Shown here in pieces: positions 1 to 8,430 of a DNA stretch of 64,000 nt. The first letter of the stretch is position 1. Each line of letters starts with the position of its first letter. A program made the position numbers and the translations under genes. The notes under the pieces are model-generated. The model made no database searches. It had not been told where the DNA came from and saw nothing but the letters and a program-made list of their open reading frames with translations. The DNA comes from Chlorobiaceae bacterium (GTDB lineage Bacteria; Bacteroidota; Chlorobiia; Chlorobiales; Chlorobiaceae). The stretch spans positions 307,782 to 371,781 of the forward strand of contig JABDHK010000010.1 in NCBI GenBank assembly GCA_012972835.1, in the 5' to 3' direction.

Positions 1-1584
1 TTTCAAGTCGTTAACCCAGAAATCGTATCCGTTCTGGTCGGGTGTTCGTCCAAAAGCGTGTTGGTATAGTTCGGTTACGAATGTCGAGTCACTCGGGTTG
101 TCGCCATACATTTTTTTGAACTCATCACTACCGATAAAACTATTCGCCACACTGGTTACAGCTGCGCCATGATTGATGTTATTATACCAGTAACCTAAAC
201 CGCCATAATCGGGAGTACGGTCAAATGCTGCCTTGTAAAAGCGGTATGACTCTAAAAGATTTACATCTGGTGTTCTCGCAAAGGTCAATGTATGGTCTGT
301 GAATTGTAGTATTGCAGCATTAAGTACCGTATCACTGCCGTCTGAGCCCACGTTGTCTTTGGTTGAAAATCCTGTACCGAATAGAGTTATGGTATAATTC
401 GCTTCCTTACCGTTGAAAACAATGGTATCAATACCTGTTCCACCATATATCGTATCGTTACCGGCTCCGCCATTTATAATATTATTTGCACTGTTGCCTA
501 TAATGGTATCATTGCCGGACCCAGCCGTGACATTTTCGATGATTGCACCGAATGCAATACCAAGGTTGTCGATGCCATCATAAAGATAGGCACCTGTCCC
601 ATCGCTTCCTGTTCCCTGGTTGTTATAGAGTAGAGATGAATAATGACCAGGCGTCAAATCAATAGTGCAATTGGTTTTGAAGTCAGACACGTCAATGGTG
701 TCAATACCCCCGGCATCCCAAATGGACATATAAAAGGGCTTGGATGGATCAAAAATGTATGTATCATTGCCGGTATGGTAATTATTATTGGCTCCATAGA
801 GATACTGAATCGCCTGAATGTCATAAACCATAGGGGTTTGATGGGGAACCAGAATGTATTTCTGAAGCGATGTATCCCAAAAATCGTATTTCGATAAGTT
901 ATACGACATGATAGTGTACGTAGTACTATCCAGATTCGCAGGTAGATAAGGCCCATCACTACCACTACCGTCCGCATTGTAATTCCCGGGATGTTTAAGG
1001 CCAAGTCCATGACCAATTTCATGCATCAAATGTTCAAAGTTGTAATCATAAACTGACCAGCCACCAAACTTATCGTATGCTGGAGCTATCCAGATATCTG
1101 CGGCAGATGCGTTGCTGTCCGGAAAAGAACACCAACCCCATACCCATTTCCCAGCGTCGGATACAGCAGATGAAAATGCGAATCGGAAATCACCTACGTT
1201 CCTTTGAGTATCGCCAACCTCTGTCATGGTGATGTTAGCCACGTTACACCATACCTGAAGTGCATGTTGTGTCGCAATCATTTCGGTGGCGTTAAAGCCA
1301 AAACGCGTTGTCGCAGTTGGTTCATTTGCTGAACTATAGCCAGGCAAAGTTTGGCCATTATCAATATAACTACTTGCCCAGCTTGGATTAGGGTTGCTCG
1401 TCCAGGGAAAACTGTACGTCAAATTGACCCCTGAGCCTACTGACCCTCCCCACTTTGAGAGACCTAATAATGCATCAATGTTTAGATTGCCACTTAAATT
1501 CAAAGAAATAGAGGCAGAAGAGTTATTTGGGCTTGGCATGATGCTGGTTGGTTTGTCGTTATAGGGATCATTACCAATGAACAT
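1..1584 (-). CDS. M10 (serralysin-like) metalloprotease with RTX repeats and DUF4214-like C-terminus, partial at window edge
   Basis: The reading frame is open from the ATG at 1584 to the window edge (528 residues visible; the C-terminus is missing). Residues 188-198 are HEIGHGLGLKH, the zinc-binding HExxHxxGxxH of metzincins, and a Met-turn (TIMSYN) follows about 35-40 residues later, as in peptidase family M10. Around residues 345-390 there are GxGNDTI-type calcium-binding RTX nonapeptides. From about residue 435 two AFDRTPD/AFGRTPD blocks look like the DUF4214 domain that often follows RTX regions. There is no signal peptide; with RTX repeats this suggests type I secretion (inference), but no ABC exporter is in the window. 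No in-frame ATG lies between the upstream stop and 1584, and no clear Shine-Dalgarno is seen. Adjacent DNA is AT-rich and scarred, so horizontal acquisition is plausible. Confidence 0.85.
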   Translation of the reverse strand, partial: MFIGNDPYNDKPTSIMPSPNNSSASISLNLSGNLNIDALLGLSKWGGSVGSGVNLTYSFPWTSNPNPSWASSYIDNGQTLPGYSSANEPTATTRFGFNATEMIATQHALQVWCNVANITMTEVGDTQRNVGDFRFAFSSAVSDAGKWVWGWCSFPDSNASAADIWIAPAYDKFGGWSVYDYNFEHLMHEIGHGLGLKHPGNYNADGSGSDGPYLPANLDSTTYTIMSYNLSKYDFWDTSLQKYILVPHQTPMVYDIQAIQYLYGANNNYHTGNDTYIFDPSKPFYMSIWDAGGIDTIDVSDFKTNCTIDLTPGHYSSLLYNNQGTGSDGTGAYLYDGIDNLGIAFGAIIENVTAGSGNDTIIGNSANNIINGGAGNDTIYGGTGIDTIVFNGKEANYTITLFGTGFSTKDNVGSDGSDTVLNAAILQFTDHTLTFARTPDVNLLESYRFYKAAFDRTPDYGGLGYWYNNINHGAAVTSVANSFIGSDEFKKMYGDNPSDSTFVTELYQHAFGRTPDQNGYDFWVNDLK

Positions 1585-1621
1585 ACTGCGGAGTTTGATT
1601 AACTCGATAGGTACACTTTTG

Positions 1622-1712
1622 TTGCCTTAGAGACGAAAATTTATATAAATTATATTTATATTCTGCTAAGGCAAATATAAGTTAAATATATTTTATATCA
1701 CATTTACCTTAG
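1622..1712. promoter_or_regulatory. Three alternating copies of a CTAAGGYAAAT motif upstream of the metalloprotease
   Basis: ttgccttag (1622-1630), ctaaggcaaat (1666-1676) and atttaccttag (1702-1712) are one 9-11 bp motif in alternating orientation within AT-rich DNA just upstream of the protease start. This arrangement suits a regulator's operator array or a structured leader. The role is inferred; only the repeats are seen. Confidence 0.45.
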
Positions 1713-1835
1713 TTTAGCTACTTGCACGGTATGAGTACTATCCAGAGTCGGGGCATGCCGGCAAATTCTATCGTGCCAAATCAACCTTGCTCTGGTGTCA
1801 GGGAAACGGGGTCAGGGTGAGCCGAGTATTTCATT

Positions 1836-1893
1836 GTTTGGTAGACCAGATATTGTACTGTTCTTTCAAAGCAAGGTTGATTTAAAATTAACA
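1836..1893 (+). pseudogene. Small remnant duplicate of the phosphatidylserine-decarboxylase-like C-terminal segment
   Basis: This stretch is a diverged copy of 3272-3342: both carry the same run around gatattgta..ctctttcaaagcaaggttga, with scattered substitutions and a 1-bp indel. It has no start and is interrupted. It appears to be a leftover of the gene whose larger remains lie at 2944-3414, now separated from it by the outer-membrane protein gene. It is not expected to be functional. Confidence 0.6.
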
Positions 1894-1901
1894 GTCGCTT
1901 T

Positions 1902-2105
1902 TTTTAGGCACAAAAGGTACTTTTGACCAAAAAAGAGATCAGCGGTAAAGAACGCACCAATGAAGAGCGCGAATTGGCCATCCGCCTGATCATCGATCGA
2001 GCCTTGGTATCGGATGAAATGCTGGATATCTTCGAGGCAGTAGGGCGCGACAAGTCAAACATCAGTATTCTTGATGACACCTTCATCAACGAAATGTATA
2101 GGTAA
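1902..2105 (+). pseudogene. C-terminal scrap of a type I restriction enzyme R subunit (HsdR)
   Basis: The frame open from just after a TAG near 1899 to TAA at 2103-2105 encodes about 65 residues. The stretch from ALVSDEMLDIFEAVGRD to NISILDDTFINEM matches what I recall of the HsdR C-terminal helical region (VSDEVVDIFxAAGLxKPDISILSDEFLAE). The rest of the large HsdR protein is absent on both sides and there is no proper start, only a TTG at 1923. I read it as a decayed restriction gene; the family assignment is from memory of the consensus, not a search. Confidence 0.5.
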
Positions 2106-2195
2106 TAAATATATTTTTTTGCATCGTGTTATTACGCAACTTGAGTGGTTGTGAATCTCCGTTTATTCCTTTTTTCATTTCTAAATACGACGAAC

Positions 2196-2942
2196 ATGAA
2201 AAAGTCAACCTTCGTATTAGCATTGCTTTCCGCTGGGTTATTGTCAGCATCTCAGGCATCTGCCGTTGAGCACTACATCAGTGGGAGCTTCGGTATCCCT
2301 GTTTATCAGGATTTAAATTCATCTTTTAGCTTCTATGATTCTGCAAATGTTAATCTGATACGGGATACAAAAATATCACTCAATTCCGGAATATTGCTCT
2401 TTGGTGCCGTCGGTGTTGATTATGGAAACGTGCGAATTGAAGGCGAGGCAGGATACCAGACATTCAACTTCAACAAAATCAAGGTGCATTCAACCGGATC
2501 AGGAAATACAAATAACAATCCAATTTCGGTATATGTTTACGACCTTTTCGGTGGAGCATTCAATGAAACATCAACATTCGATGTAGCCGGCAAAGGGAGT
2601 CTCACCTCGCTTATGGCAAATGCTTACTACGATCTCCCGGTTGGCGGAAAGATTAAACCTTATGTGACCGCTGGTGTTGGCATGGCTCAGGTTCGCTATG
2701 TCGGGTTTGGTATCAATGGCCTTCCCAATCCTGTGGGCAGTAATGAGTTAAATCGACAGAATCTCGACACAACGACGATTGCCTATCAGTTCGGTGCGGG
2801 CATTGCACTTCCTGTTAGCAATAAAGTGACACTTGATGCCCGTTATCGCTACTTTGTGACAGCTCATTATGATTTGGCGGTATATGAAGATACTTCTTTG
2901 CAAAACCACCAGTTTCTTGTCAGCGTCCGGGTTGGAATCTGA
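2196..2942 (+). CDS. Outer-membrane beta-barrel protein (opacity/OmpA-barrel type)
   Basis: The ATG at 2196 gives 248 residues starting MKKSTFVLALLSAGLLSASQ, a Sec signal peptide with cleavage near SQASA-VEH. An in-frame start at 2145 would bury the signal, so I reject it. The mature part alternates short amphipathic strands with turns (GGKIKPYVTAGVGMAQVRY; VTLDARYRYFV) and ends in an aromatic/hydrophobic strand, VSVRVGI, as in eight-stranded porin-like barrels of the OmpA/Opa type. It stands alone between gene remnants, with the decarboxylase-like remnant beginning directly after its stop. Its ligand or role cannot be told from sequence. Confidence 0.75.
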   Translation: MKKSTFVLALLSAGLLSASQASAVEHYISGSFGIPVYQDLNSSFSFYDSANVNLIRDTKISLNSGILLFGAVGVDYGNVRIEGEAGYQTFNFNKIKVHSTGSGNTNNNPISVYVYDLFGGAFNETSTFDVAGKGSLTSLMANAYYDLPVGGKIKPYVTAGVGMAQVRYVGFGINGLPNPVGSNELNRQNLDTTTIAYQFGAGIALPVSNKVTLDARYRYFVTAHYDLAVYEDTSLQNHQFLVSVRVGI

Positions 2943-2943
2943 C

Positions 2944-3414
2944 CGATATAGATTGATGCATACATTTCTTGATATAAACGATTATCATCGTTATCATTTT
3001 CCTATTGATGGAACAATAAAAGAGGTTCGTATTATTCAAAGCGATGATGCGGTTGGTGGAATAATAACATGGGATGCCAGGACAAAAAAATATCTTCTTG
3101 AGGCAACAAACCCGGGCTAGCAAAATATTGAGACACGTGGTTGTGTCATTATGGAAACTAAAAAATATGGTTTGGTAGCATTGCTGCCCATTGCAATGTC
3201 GCAGATATCTTCGGTTAATTTTGAAAAGAGTGTCAAGGTGGGTAATAGCGTCAAAAAGGGAGATATGCTTGGGTATTTCTTGTTTGGTGGATCAGATATT
3301 GTAATGCTCTTTCAAAGCAAGGTTGATTTTAAATTAACGGTACCTGAAGAGAGCAAAAACGCCTATAAACATGTGTTGATGGGCGAGAAATATGGAAAAA
3401 TTACCATAAAATAA
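2944..3414 (+). pseudogene. Phosphatidylserine-decarboxylase-like gene, N-terminally truncated and split by an in-frame TAG
   Basis: One reading frame carries two blocks of a PSD-family protein: 2956-3117 (TFLDINDYHRYHFPIDG, the family's NDYHRYH region) and 3121-3414 (GLVALLPIAMSQISSVNFE, then the FLFGGSDIV segment around the self-cleavage site region). They are separated only by TAG at 3118-3120. The roughly 200+ N-terminal residues expected in the family are missing, cut at the end of the outer-membrane protein gene. The second block could start at ATG 3151 as an 87-residue protein, but it would lack most of the fold. The family converts phosphatidylserine to phosphatidylethanolamine or decarboxylates related substrates; this copy looks dead unless the amber codon is read through. 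Confidence 0.65.
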
Positions 3415-3417
3415 TAA

Positions 3418-4785
3418 TCAGATATTAAGCTCTTCCAGTGCGTCACGCAGTGTTGTGCACCCCGCGATGGTTATCGGGAGTTTGAGCAATGATGGTTTCA
3501 GTTCGCGGGTATTGGCTTCGGGCAGGACAATGCGTTTAAAGCCGAGATGGGCTGCCTCCCTTATTCGCCGTTCGCTGTCGCTGATGGCCCGGAGCTCACC
3601 TGCAAGCCCGATTTCGCCACAGCAGACAGTTGCGGGATCTACCGGCCGGTTCATGAGTCCTGAGGCAATGGCTGCAGCAATGGCGAGGTCAGCCGCGGGT
3701 TCAGCCAGTTTCAGGCCTCCAGCTATTTTTACAAAAACATCCTGACCCCAAGTCTCAATTTTGAGCCTGTTTTCAAGCACAGCAAGAATAATCGACATAC
3801 GCTTTAAGTCAAACCCTGTGCTGATGCGTTGCGGCATGGAGTAGTTGGTTTTCGATACCAGTGCCTGCACTTCAACCAAAAGAGCCCTTGTGCCTTCAAT
3901 AGCTGCAAGGATTGAGTTTCCGGGAACATCGGTTCTGCGACCGGAAATAAAAAATTCAGAGGGGTTGCTTACCTCTTCAAGGCCGGTTTCATCCATGCGG
4001 AAGACGCCGATCTCATTGGTGGAGCCGAATCGGTTTTTAACTGACCTGACAATACGATAACGCTGGTATCCCTCCCCCTCAAACTGCAGGACAGTATCGA
4101 CCATATGCTCAAGGGCTTTCGGTCCGGCAAGGGCTCCCTCCTTGGTGATATGGCCGATAATCATCAGTATGACGTTCTGCTGCTTGGCTGCACGGATCAA
4201 GGTCGCCGCACACTCCCGGATCTGGGTAATGGTGCCTGCCGAGCTCTGGTATTCGGCTGAATGAATGGTTTGAATGGAATCGATAATAACCAGTGCCGGC
4301 TTTTCATGTTGAATAACGGCAAGAATGCGTTCAAGGTTGACTTCAGGGATGAGCCAGAGGTTTTCGGCCTTGATGGAGAGCCTACGGGCACGTTCGCGAA
4401 TCTGGTTTGGCGACTCTTCACCGGAGATATAGAGCACTTTCGCGGGTGCAAGCCGGGGCGCGAGCTGCAGCATGAGGGTTGATTTGCCGATACCCGGTTC
4501 TCCTCCCACCAGCACAGCTGAAGCCTGCATAAGCCCTCCTCCAAGCACCCGATCGAGCTCCCCGATGCCGGTCATGATGCGCTGAAATTCTGATGGAACG
4601 CAGTCATGCAGGTTCTGCACAACAACAGCCCCTTCTGGAGCGCCCTGCTGACGGTGTTTCAGTTCGGGTTCGACACGGGTTTCTTGAAGTGTTCCCCAGC
4701 TCTGGCATTCAAAACACTTTCCCTGATATTTCAGGGAGACGGCACCGCAGTTTGAGCAGATGTACCTCGTAGCTGTTTTGGCCAT
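3418..4785 (-). CDS. radA: DNA repair protein RadA (Sms)
   Basis: 455 residues, normal for RadA. The N-terminal C4 zinc finger has Cys at 10, 13, 24 and 27. Walker A GGEPGIGKST is at 94-103, and the RadA-specific KNRFG motif is near residue 250. A Lon-like C-terminal domain follows (GGLKLAEPAADLAIAAAI). RadA is a RecA-related ATPase/helicase that promotes branch migration during recombinational repair. The start is 6 bp downstream of the folD stop, so the two are probably one transcript. Confidence 0.97.
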   Translation of the reverse strand: MAKTATRYICSNCGAVSLKYQGKCFECQSWGTLQETRVEPELKHRQQGAPEGAVVVQNLHDCVPSEFQRIMTGIGELDRVLGGGLMQASAVLVGGEPGIGKSTLMLQLAPRLAPAKVLYISGEESPNQIRERARRLSIKAENLWLIPEVNLERILAVIQHEKPALVIIDSIQTIHSAEYQSSAGTITQIRECAATLIRAAKQQNVILMIIGHITKEGALAGPKALEHMVDTVLQFEGEGYQRYRIVRSVKNRFGSTNEIGVFRMDETGLEEVSNPSEFFISGRRTDVPGNSILAAIEGTRALLVEVQALVSKTNYSMPQRISTGFDLKRMSIILAVLENRLKIETWGQDVFVKIAGGLKLAEPAADLAIAAAIASGLMNRPVDPATVCCGEIGLAGELRAISDSERRIREAAHLGFKRIVLPEANTRELKPSLLKLPITIAGCTTLRDALEELNI

Positions 4786-4791
4786 TATTGG

Positions 4792-5679
4792 TTAAAGTCC
4801 ATTGATACGCTGAAATGACTGCAGCGTGTTTTTCAGGAGCATAGCTATGGTCATCGGTCCTACTCCTCCGGGTACCGGGGTCATGGCAGAAGCAACGGCA
4901 GATACGCCTTCAAAATCCACATCGCCAACCAGTCGGTAGCCGCTTTTTGTGGTAGAATCCTCAATACGGTTGATGCCGACATCAATCACTACGGCACCAG
5001 GTTTAACCATGTCAGCAGTAATAAATCCTGCTTTTCCTAAGGCAGCGATGAGTATGTCCGCCTGCCTGGTGTAAAAAGGAATATTTTTTGTGGCGGAGTG
5101 GCAGATGGTGACGGTGCAGTTTGTGGCATCAAGCTTCTGAAGCATCAGGTTTGCCATGGGTTTGCCGACAATGTTACTGCGCCCTACCACAACACAGTGT
5201 TTGCCTGTGGTCTCAATGTTGTAGCGTCCGAGCAGCTCCAGTATGCCGTATGGGGTGCAGCTGACAAAACATTTGTCGAGATGACCCATGACAAGCCGAC
5301 CGAGGTTTTCCGGATGAAATCCGTCAACATCTTTTGACGGGTCGATGGCGAGGGTTACGGCAAATTCATCAATCTGCTTTGGCAGTGGCTGCTGGACAAG
5401 AATGCCGTGAACAGCTGGATCATTATTCAGTGCATGAATGGTATCAAGCAGATCTTTTTCAGTTGTTTCGACTCGCAATTCAATCACAGTGGAAATCATG
5501 CCGATCTCTTTGCATGTTTTAGCTTTATTGCGTACATAAACCTGCGAGGCGGGATCATGGCCGACTATAATGACGGTCAGTCCGGGGACTTTGCCGGTGA
5601 TGGTTTTGTAATGGTCAACGCTGGTTTTCAGTTCGTTTTTCAGGTCGAGAGAGACCTTTTTTCCGTCGATAATGAGCAT
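4792..5679 (-). CDS. folD: Bifunctional methylenetetrahydrofolate dehydrogenase/cyclohydrolase FolD
   Basis: 295 residues. FolD interconverts 5,10-methylene-THF, methenyl-THF and 10-formyl-THF using NADP. Signature regions are visible: YVRNKAKTCKEIGM near residue 50 with the catalytic lysine, GILVQQPLPKQID near 95, VVGRSNIVGKPMANLML near 165-180 and PVPGGVGPMTIAML near 270. It is first in a two-gene operon with radA. Confidence 0.97.
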   Translation of the reverse strand: MLIIDGKKVSLDLKNELKTSVDHYKTITGKVPGLTVIIVGHDPASQVYVRNKAKTCKEIGMISTVIELRVETTEKDLLDTIHALNNDPAVHGILVQQPLPKQIDEFAVTLAIDPSKDVDGFHPENLGRLVMGHLDKCFVSCTPYGILELLGRYNIETTGKHCVVVGRSNIVGKPMANLMLQKLDATNCTVTICHSATKNIPFYTRQADILIAALGKAGFITADMVKPGAVVIDVGINRIEDSTTKSGYRLVGDVDFEGVSAVASAMTPVPGGVGPMTIAMLLKNTLQSFQRINGL

Positions 5680-5788
5680 GGTGATTTGGCTTTGTTGTGT
5701 CTGTTACTCTGTCCGGAAGCTATCCGCTCTGCAATATAAGGAGCATAGCTATGAAAAAATCATTTTATTCAAGTAAAGATAGTTCGTT

Positions 5789-6361
5789 ATGTCGCTGGTT
5801 TCCATAGGTGATGTTCTTGTTGAGAAAGATGTTCTGCACGCTTGTTTTTCATGTGATCTGCGTGAGTGCAAGGGAGTGTGTTGCGTTGAGGGTGAACTCG
5901 GGGCTCCCTTATCCGCTCTTGAAGCCCAAGAGCTTCAGCACTGCGGGGAAGAGCTGCTGAAGATGCTTCCGGAAAAAAGTGTGAAGTATATACGCCGCAA
6001 TGGATGTGTTGAGACCTACCAGGGAACCCACTATACACGAACCATTGATAATCGTGAGTGTGTTTTCACCTCTTTTCATGAAGGAATTGCCTATTGCGCA
6101 ATCGAAATTGCATTTCACGATGGCCTGTTGAGCTTTGACAAGCCATTATCATGCCGATTGTTTCCGATAAGGGTAAGAAAAAAGTTTGGTTTGGATTATC
6201 TTGTTTATGAACAGCACTCGATGTGTCGCTCTGCTCGAAAAGCGGGTGGAGAGCGACAATTAAAACTTATTGATTATGTTGATAAAGCTCTCCGTTCCTT
6301 GTACGGTTCCGACTGGATAGTGAGCTTGAAAACATTTGTCGATTTTTCTCCCAGGAAGTAA
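5789..6361 (+). CDS. DUF3109 family cysteine-rich protein
   Basis: 190 residues with an N-terminal cysteine cluster (C19, C22, C27, C31, C32 in a CFSCDLRECKGVCC-type run) and further Cys later (ECVF, YCAIE, SCRLFP, SMCR). This pattern fits DUF3109, a Bacteroidota/Chlorobi family related to the YkgJ-type metal-chelating proteins. The cysteines suggest binding of zinc, iron or an Fe-S cluster; the function is unknown. Its stop overlaps the rpoN start by 1 bp (TAATG), so translation is probably coupled. Confidence 0.8.
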   Translation: MSLVSIGDVLVEKDVLHACFSCDLRECKGVCCVEGELGAPLSALEAQELQHCGEELLKMLPEKSVKYIRRNGCVETYQGTHYTRTIDNRECVFTSFHEGIAYCAIEIAFHDGLLSFDKPLSCRLFPIRVRKKFGLDYLVYEQHSMCRSARKAGGERQLKLIDYVDKALRSLYGSDWIVSLKTFVDFSPRK

Positions 6362-7812
6362 TGCCAGAGATCAGGCTTCAACAAAAACAAAAACTACTTC
6401 TTTCTGCCCAGCAGATTTTAAGCAGTCAACTCCTTCAACTTCCGATGATTAATCTTGAGCAGCGGATTTATGAAGAGCTTCAGGAAAATCCTCTGCTTGA
6501 ACTTGTTGAAGAGCGTAAGGAGAATGCTGGTGATGTTGTTGAGGAGAGTCATCGGGATGCCGGTGACGATATGTTCGATGCGGTTGACCGCTTCAGTAAA
6601 AGTTCTCTCAAGGATCGTCATGATGCTCCTCTTCCCGGAGAGTCTGCCGAAGGTCGCCTCAATTATACCTATGACAACGCTCCAAAAGAGAGGTTTTTTC
6701 AGGCTGTTCAGCACGACAGTTTTCATGAAATACTCCTTAAGCAGCTTGCTCTGCAGGAAGGAATTGGGCGACTCGATGTGATGATTGCTGTCGAGATTCT
6801 TGGCAACCTTGACGGTGATGGATATTTTACCGAAGAGTATGAAGTTATTGTCGACAGCCTTCAGCTTGAAGGTCATGAGGTCAGCTATAAAGAGATCGAG
6901 AGGGTTTTGCGCAAAATCTGGTTTCTTGATCCCCCGGGTGTTGCTGTGAAGGGTCTGCGCGAAAGGCTTCTCGTTCAGCTTGAGGTTGCTGCATTTCGTT
7001 ATGACTCGAAAACCTGTGCAGTTGCTAACAGAATTCTTCGCGATCATTTTGATGATTTTATGCACAGGCGTTTTGAACTGTTGCTGAAAAAGCTCCTTGA
7101 ACCGAAAGAGATTATTGAATCAGCTATTTCAGCGATTATTGCTCTGGATCCGCATCCGGGTATTTTTCAGGACGAGGGGGGCCACTATATTACTCCCGAT
7201 TTTGTGGTGAGCTATGAAAACGGCGCACTTACAGCGGTACTGAATGATCGGAGTGCTCTTTCTGTCAGGGTCAGCGATGCCTATCAGGATCGTCTGAAAA
7301 ACAGGAAAGGTCAAAAAGAAGAAAAGCAGTTTATCCGCAGAAACCTTCAGCGGGCAAAAGAGTTTACCAGTGCTATTGAAACACGGCGCCAGACACTTTT
7401 GAAGGTTATTGAAGCACTTATGAAGCGCCAGTATGATTTTTTTATATCCGGTGCTGAGCGGATTGTGCCGCTTGGCATGAAAACCATTGCAGCCGAGACA
7501 GGTCTTGATATATCGACGATCAGCCGAGCCGTTAATGGTAAGTATGTTCAGACTCGCTTTGGGGTTTTTGAACTGAAGTATTTTTTCGGCGGTGGTCTTT
7601 CGACCGAAGAGGGTGATGATCTGTCGAGCAAGATTATCAAGCAGTATATTACTGAAATGATCAAGGAAGAGGACTCTTTCAACCCACTGAGCGATGATAG
7701 CTTGACAGATATGTTGATGAAAAGGGGGGTGCATATAGCTCGAAGAACGGTTGCAAAATACCGCGAACAAATGCAAATTCCAGTTGCAAGATTAAGAAAA
7801 AAAATATTTTAA
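6361..7812 (+). CDS. rpoN: RNA polymerase sigma-54 factor RpoN
   Basis: 483 residues. Region I at the N-terminus is glutamine/leucine rich (QKQKLLLSAQQILSSQLLQL) and ends in EELQENPLLEL, the part that contacts activators and melts the promoter. A core-binding middle domain follows with LDPPGVAVKGLRERL. The C-terminal RpoN box, ARRTVAKYRE, begins at residue 460 and reads the -24 GG element. Sigma-54 needs an AAA+ enhancer-binding protein; none is in the window. It lies between the DUF3109 gene and hslVU on one strand. Confidence 0.97.
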   Translation: MPEIRLQQKQKLLLSAQQILSSQLLQLPMINLEQRIYEELQENPLLELVEERKENAGDVVEESHRDAGDDMFDAVDRFSKSSLKDRHDAPLPGESAEGRLNYTYDNAPKERFFQAVQHDSFHEILLKQLALQEGIGRLDVMIAVEILGNLDGDGYFTEEYEVIVDSLQLEGHEVSYKEIERVLRKIWFLDPPGVAVKGLRERLLVQLEVAAFRYDSKTCAVANRILRDHFDDFMHRRFELLLKKLLEPKEIIESAISAIIALDPHPGIFQDEGGHYITPDFVVSYENGALTAVLNDRSALSVRVSDAYQDRLKNRKGQKEEKQFIRRNLQRAKEFTSAIETRRQTLLKVIEALMKRQYDFFISGAERIVPLGMKTIAAETGLDISTISRAVNGKYVQTRFGVFELKYFFGGGLSTEEGDDLSSKIIKQYITEMIKEEDSFNPLSDDSLTDMLMKRGVHIARRTVAKYREQMQIPVARLRKKIF

Positions 7813-7815
7813 TTG

Positions 7816-8364
7816 ATGAAGAACAACCAAAAGCCACTGATCCGCTCAACAACAGTGATTGGTGTTATAAGGGACGGGCATGCAGCACTCGGCAGTGATG
7901 GCCAGATGACTTTGGGAAATACCATTCTCAAACATTCCACCCGGAAAATCAGAAGATTGTATCATGGAAAGATTGTGGCAGGTTTTGCCGGCGCAACAGC
8001 TGATGCAGTAACGCTGCTTGACCGCTTTGAGGAAAAACTTGAGGCTTTTAATGGCAAACTGGATCGTGCTGCAGTTGAGCTTGCCAGGGACTGGCGAACT
8101 GACAAGTATCTTCGGCGGCTTGAGGCCATGCTTGCCATTGTCAGTAAGGATAAGGCTCTCATCATTTCAGGTACCGGTGATGTTATTGAGCCGGAGGATG
8201 GGCTTGTAGCTATCGGAAGCGGCAGTATGTATGCGCTTGCGGCTGCTCGTTCACTCATGAAACATTCGGCACTTGAAGCAAAGGATATTGTGCACGAAAG
8301 TTTGAAGATAGCGTCTGATATCTGTATTTACACCAACGATCATATAGTTATAGAAGAGGTCTGA
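7816..8364 (+). CDS. hslV: ATP-dependent protease subunit HslV
   Basis: 182 residues from ATG 7816; a TTG at 7813 is directly in front and could also serve. HslV is the proteasome-like peptidase of the HslUV complex. The catalytic N-terminal threonine is exposed after removal of about ten residues ([12 protein letters not shown]). [10 protein letters not shown] and the [13 protein letters not shown] helix are typical. It starts 4 bp after the rpoN stop and is followed by its ATPase partner hslU. Confidence 0.97.
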   Translation: MKNNQKPLIRSTTVIGVIRDGHAALGSDGQMTLGNTILKHSTRKIRRLYHGKIVAGFAGATADAVTLLDRFEEKLEAFNGKLDRAAVELARDWRTDKYLRRLEAMLAIVSKDKALIISGTGDVIEPEDGLVAIGSGSMYALAAARSLMKHSALEAKDIVHESLKIASDICIYTNDHIVIEEV

Positions 8365-8430
8365 ACTCTTTCTGTTCGAGATAATAGTTGTGTTATTGAG
8401 CTATATTTTTAGTAATTTATAATTTGTCGC

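Noticed and set aside
654..1022. Minus-strand 122-residue frame inside the metalloprotease
   Set aside because: It lies in a different frame from the continuous protease frame that carries the zinc motif.
6418..7065. 215-residue minus-strand frame opposite rpoN
   Set aside because: It is antisense to a clear RpoN frame and has no recognisable domain.
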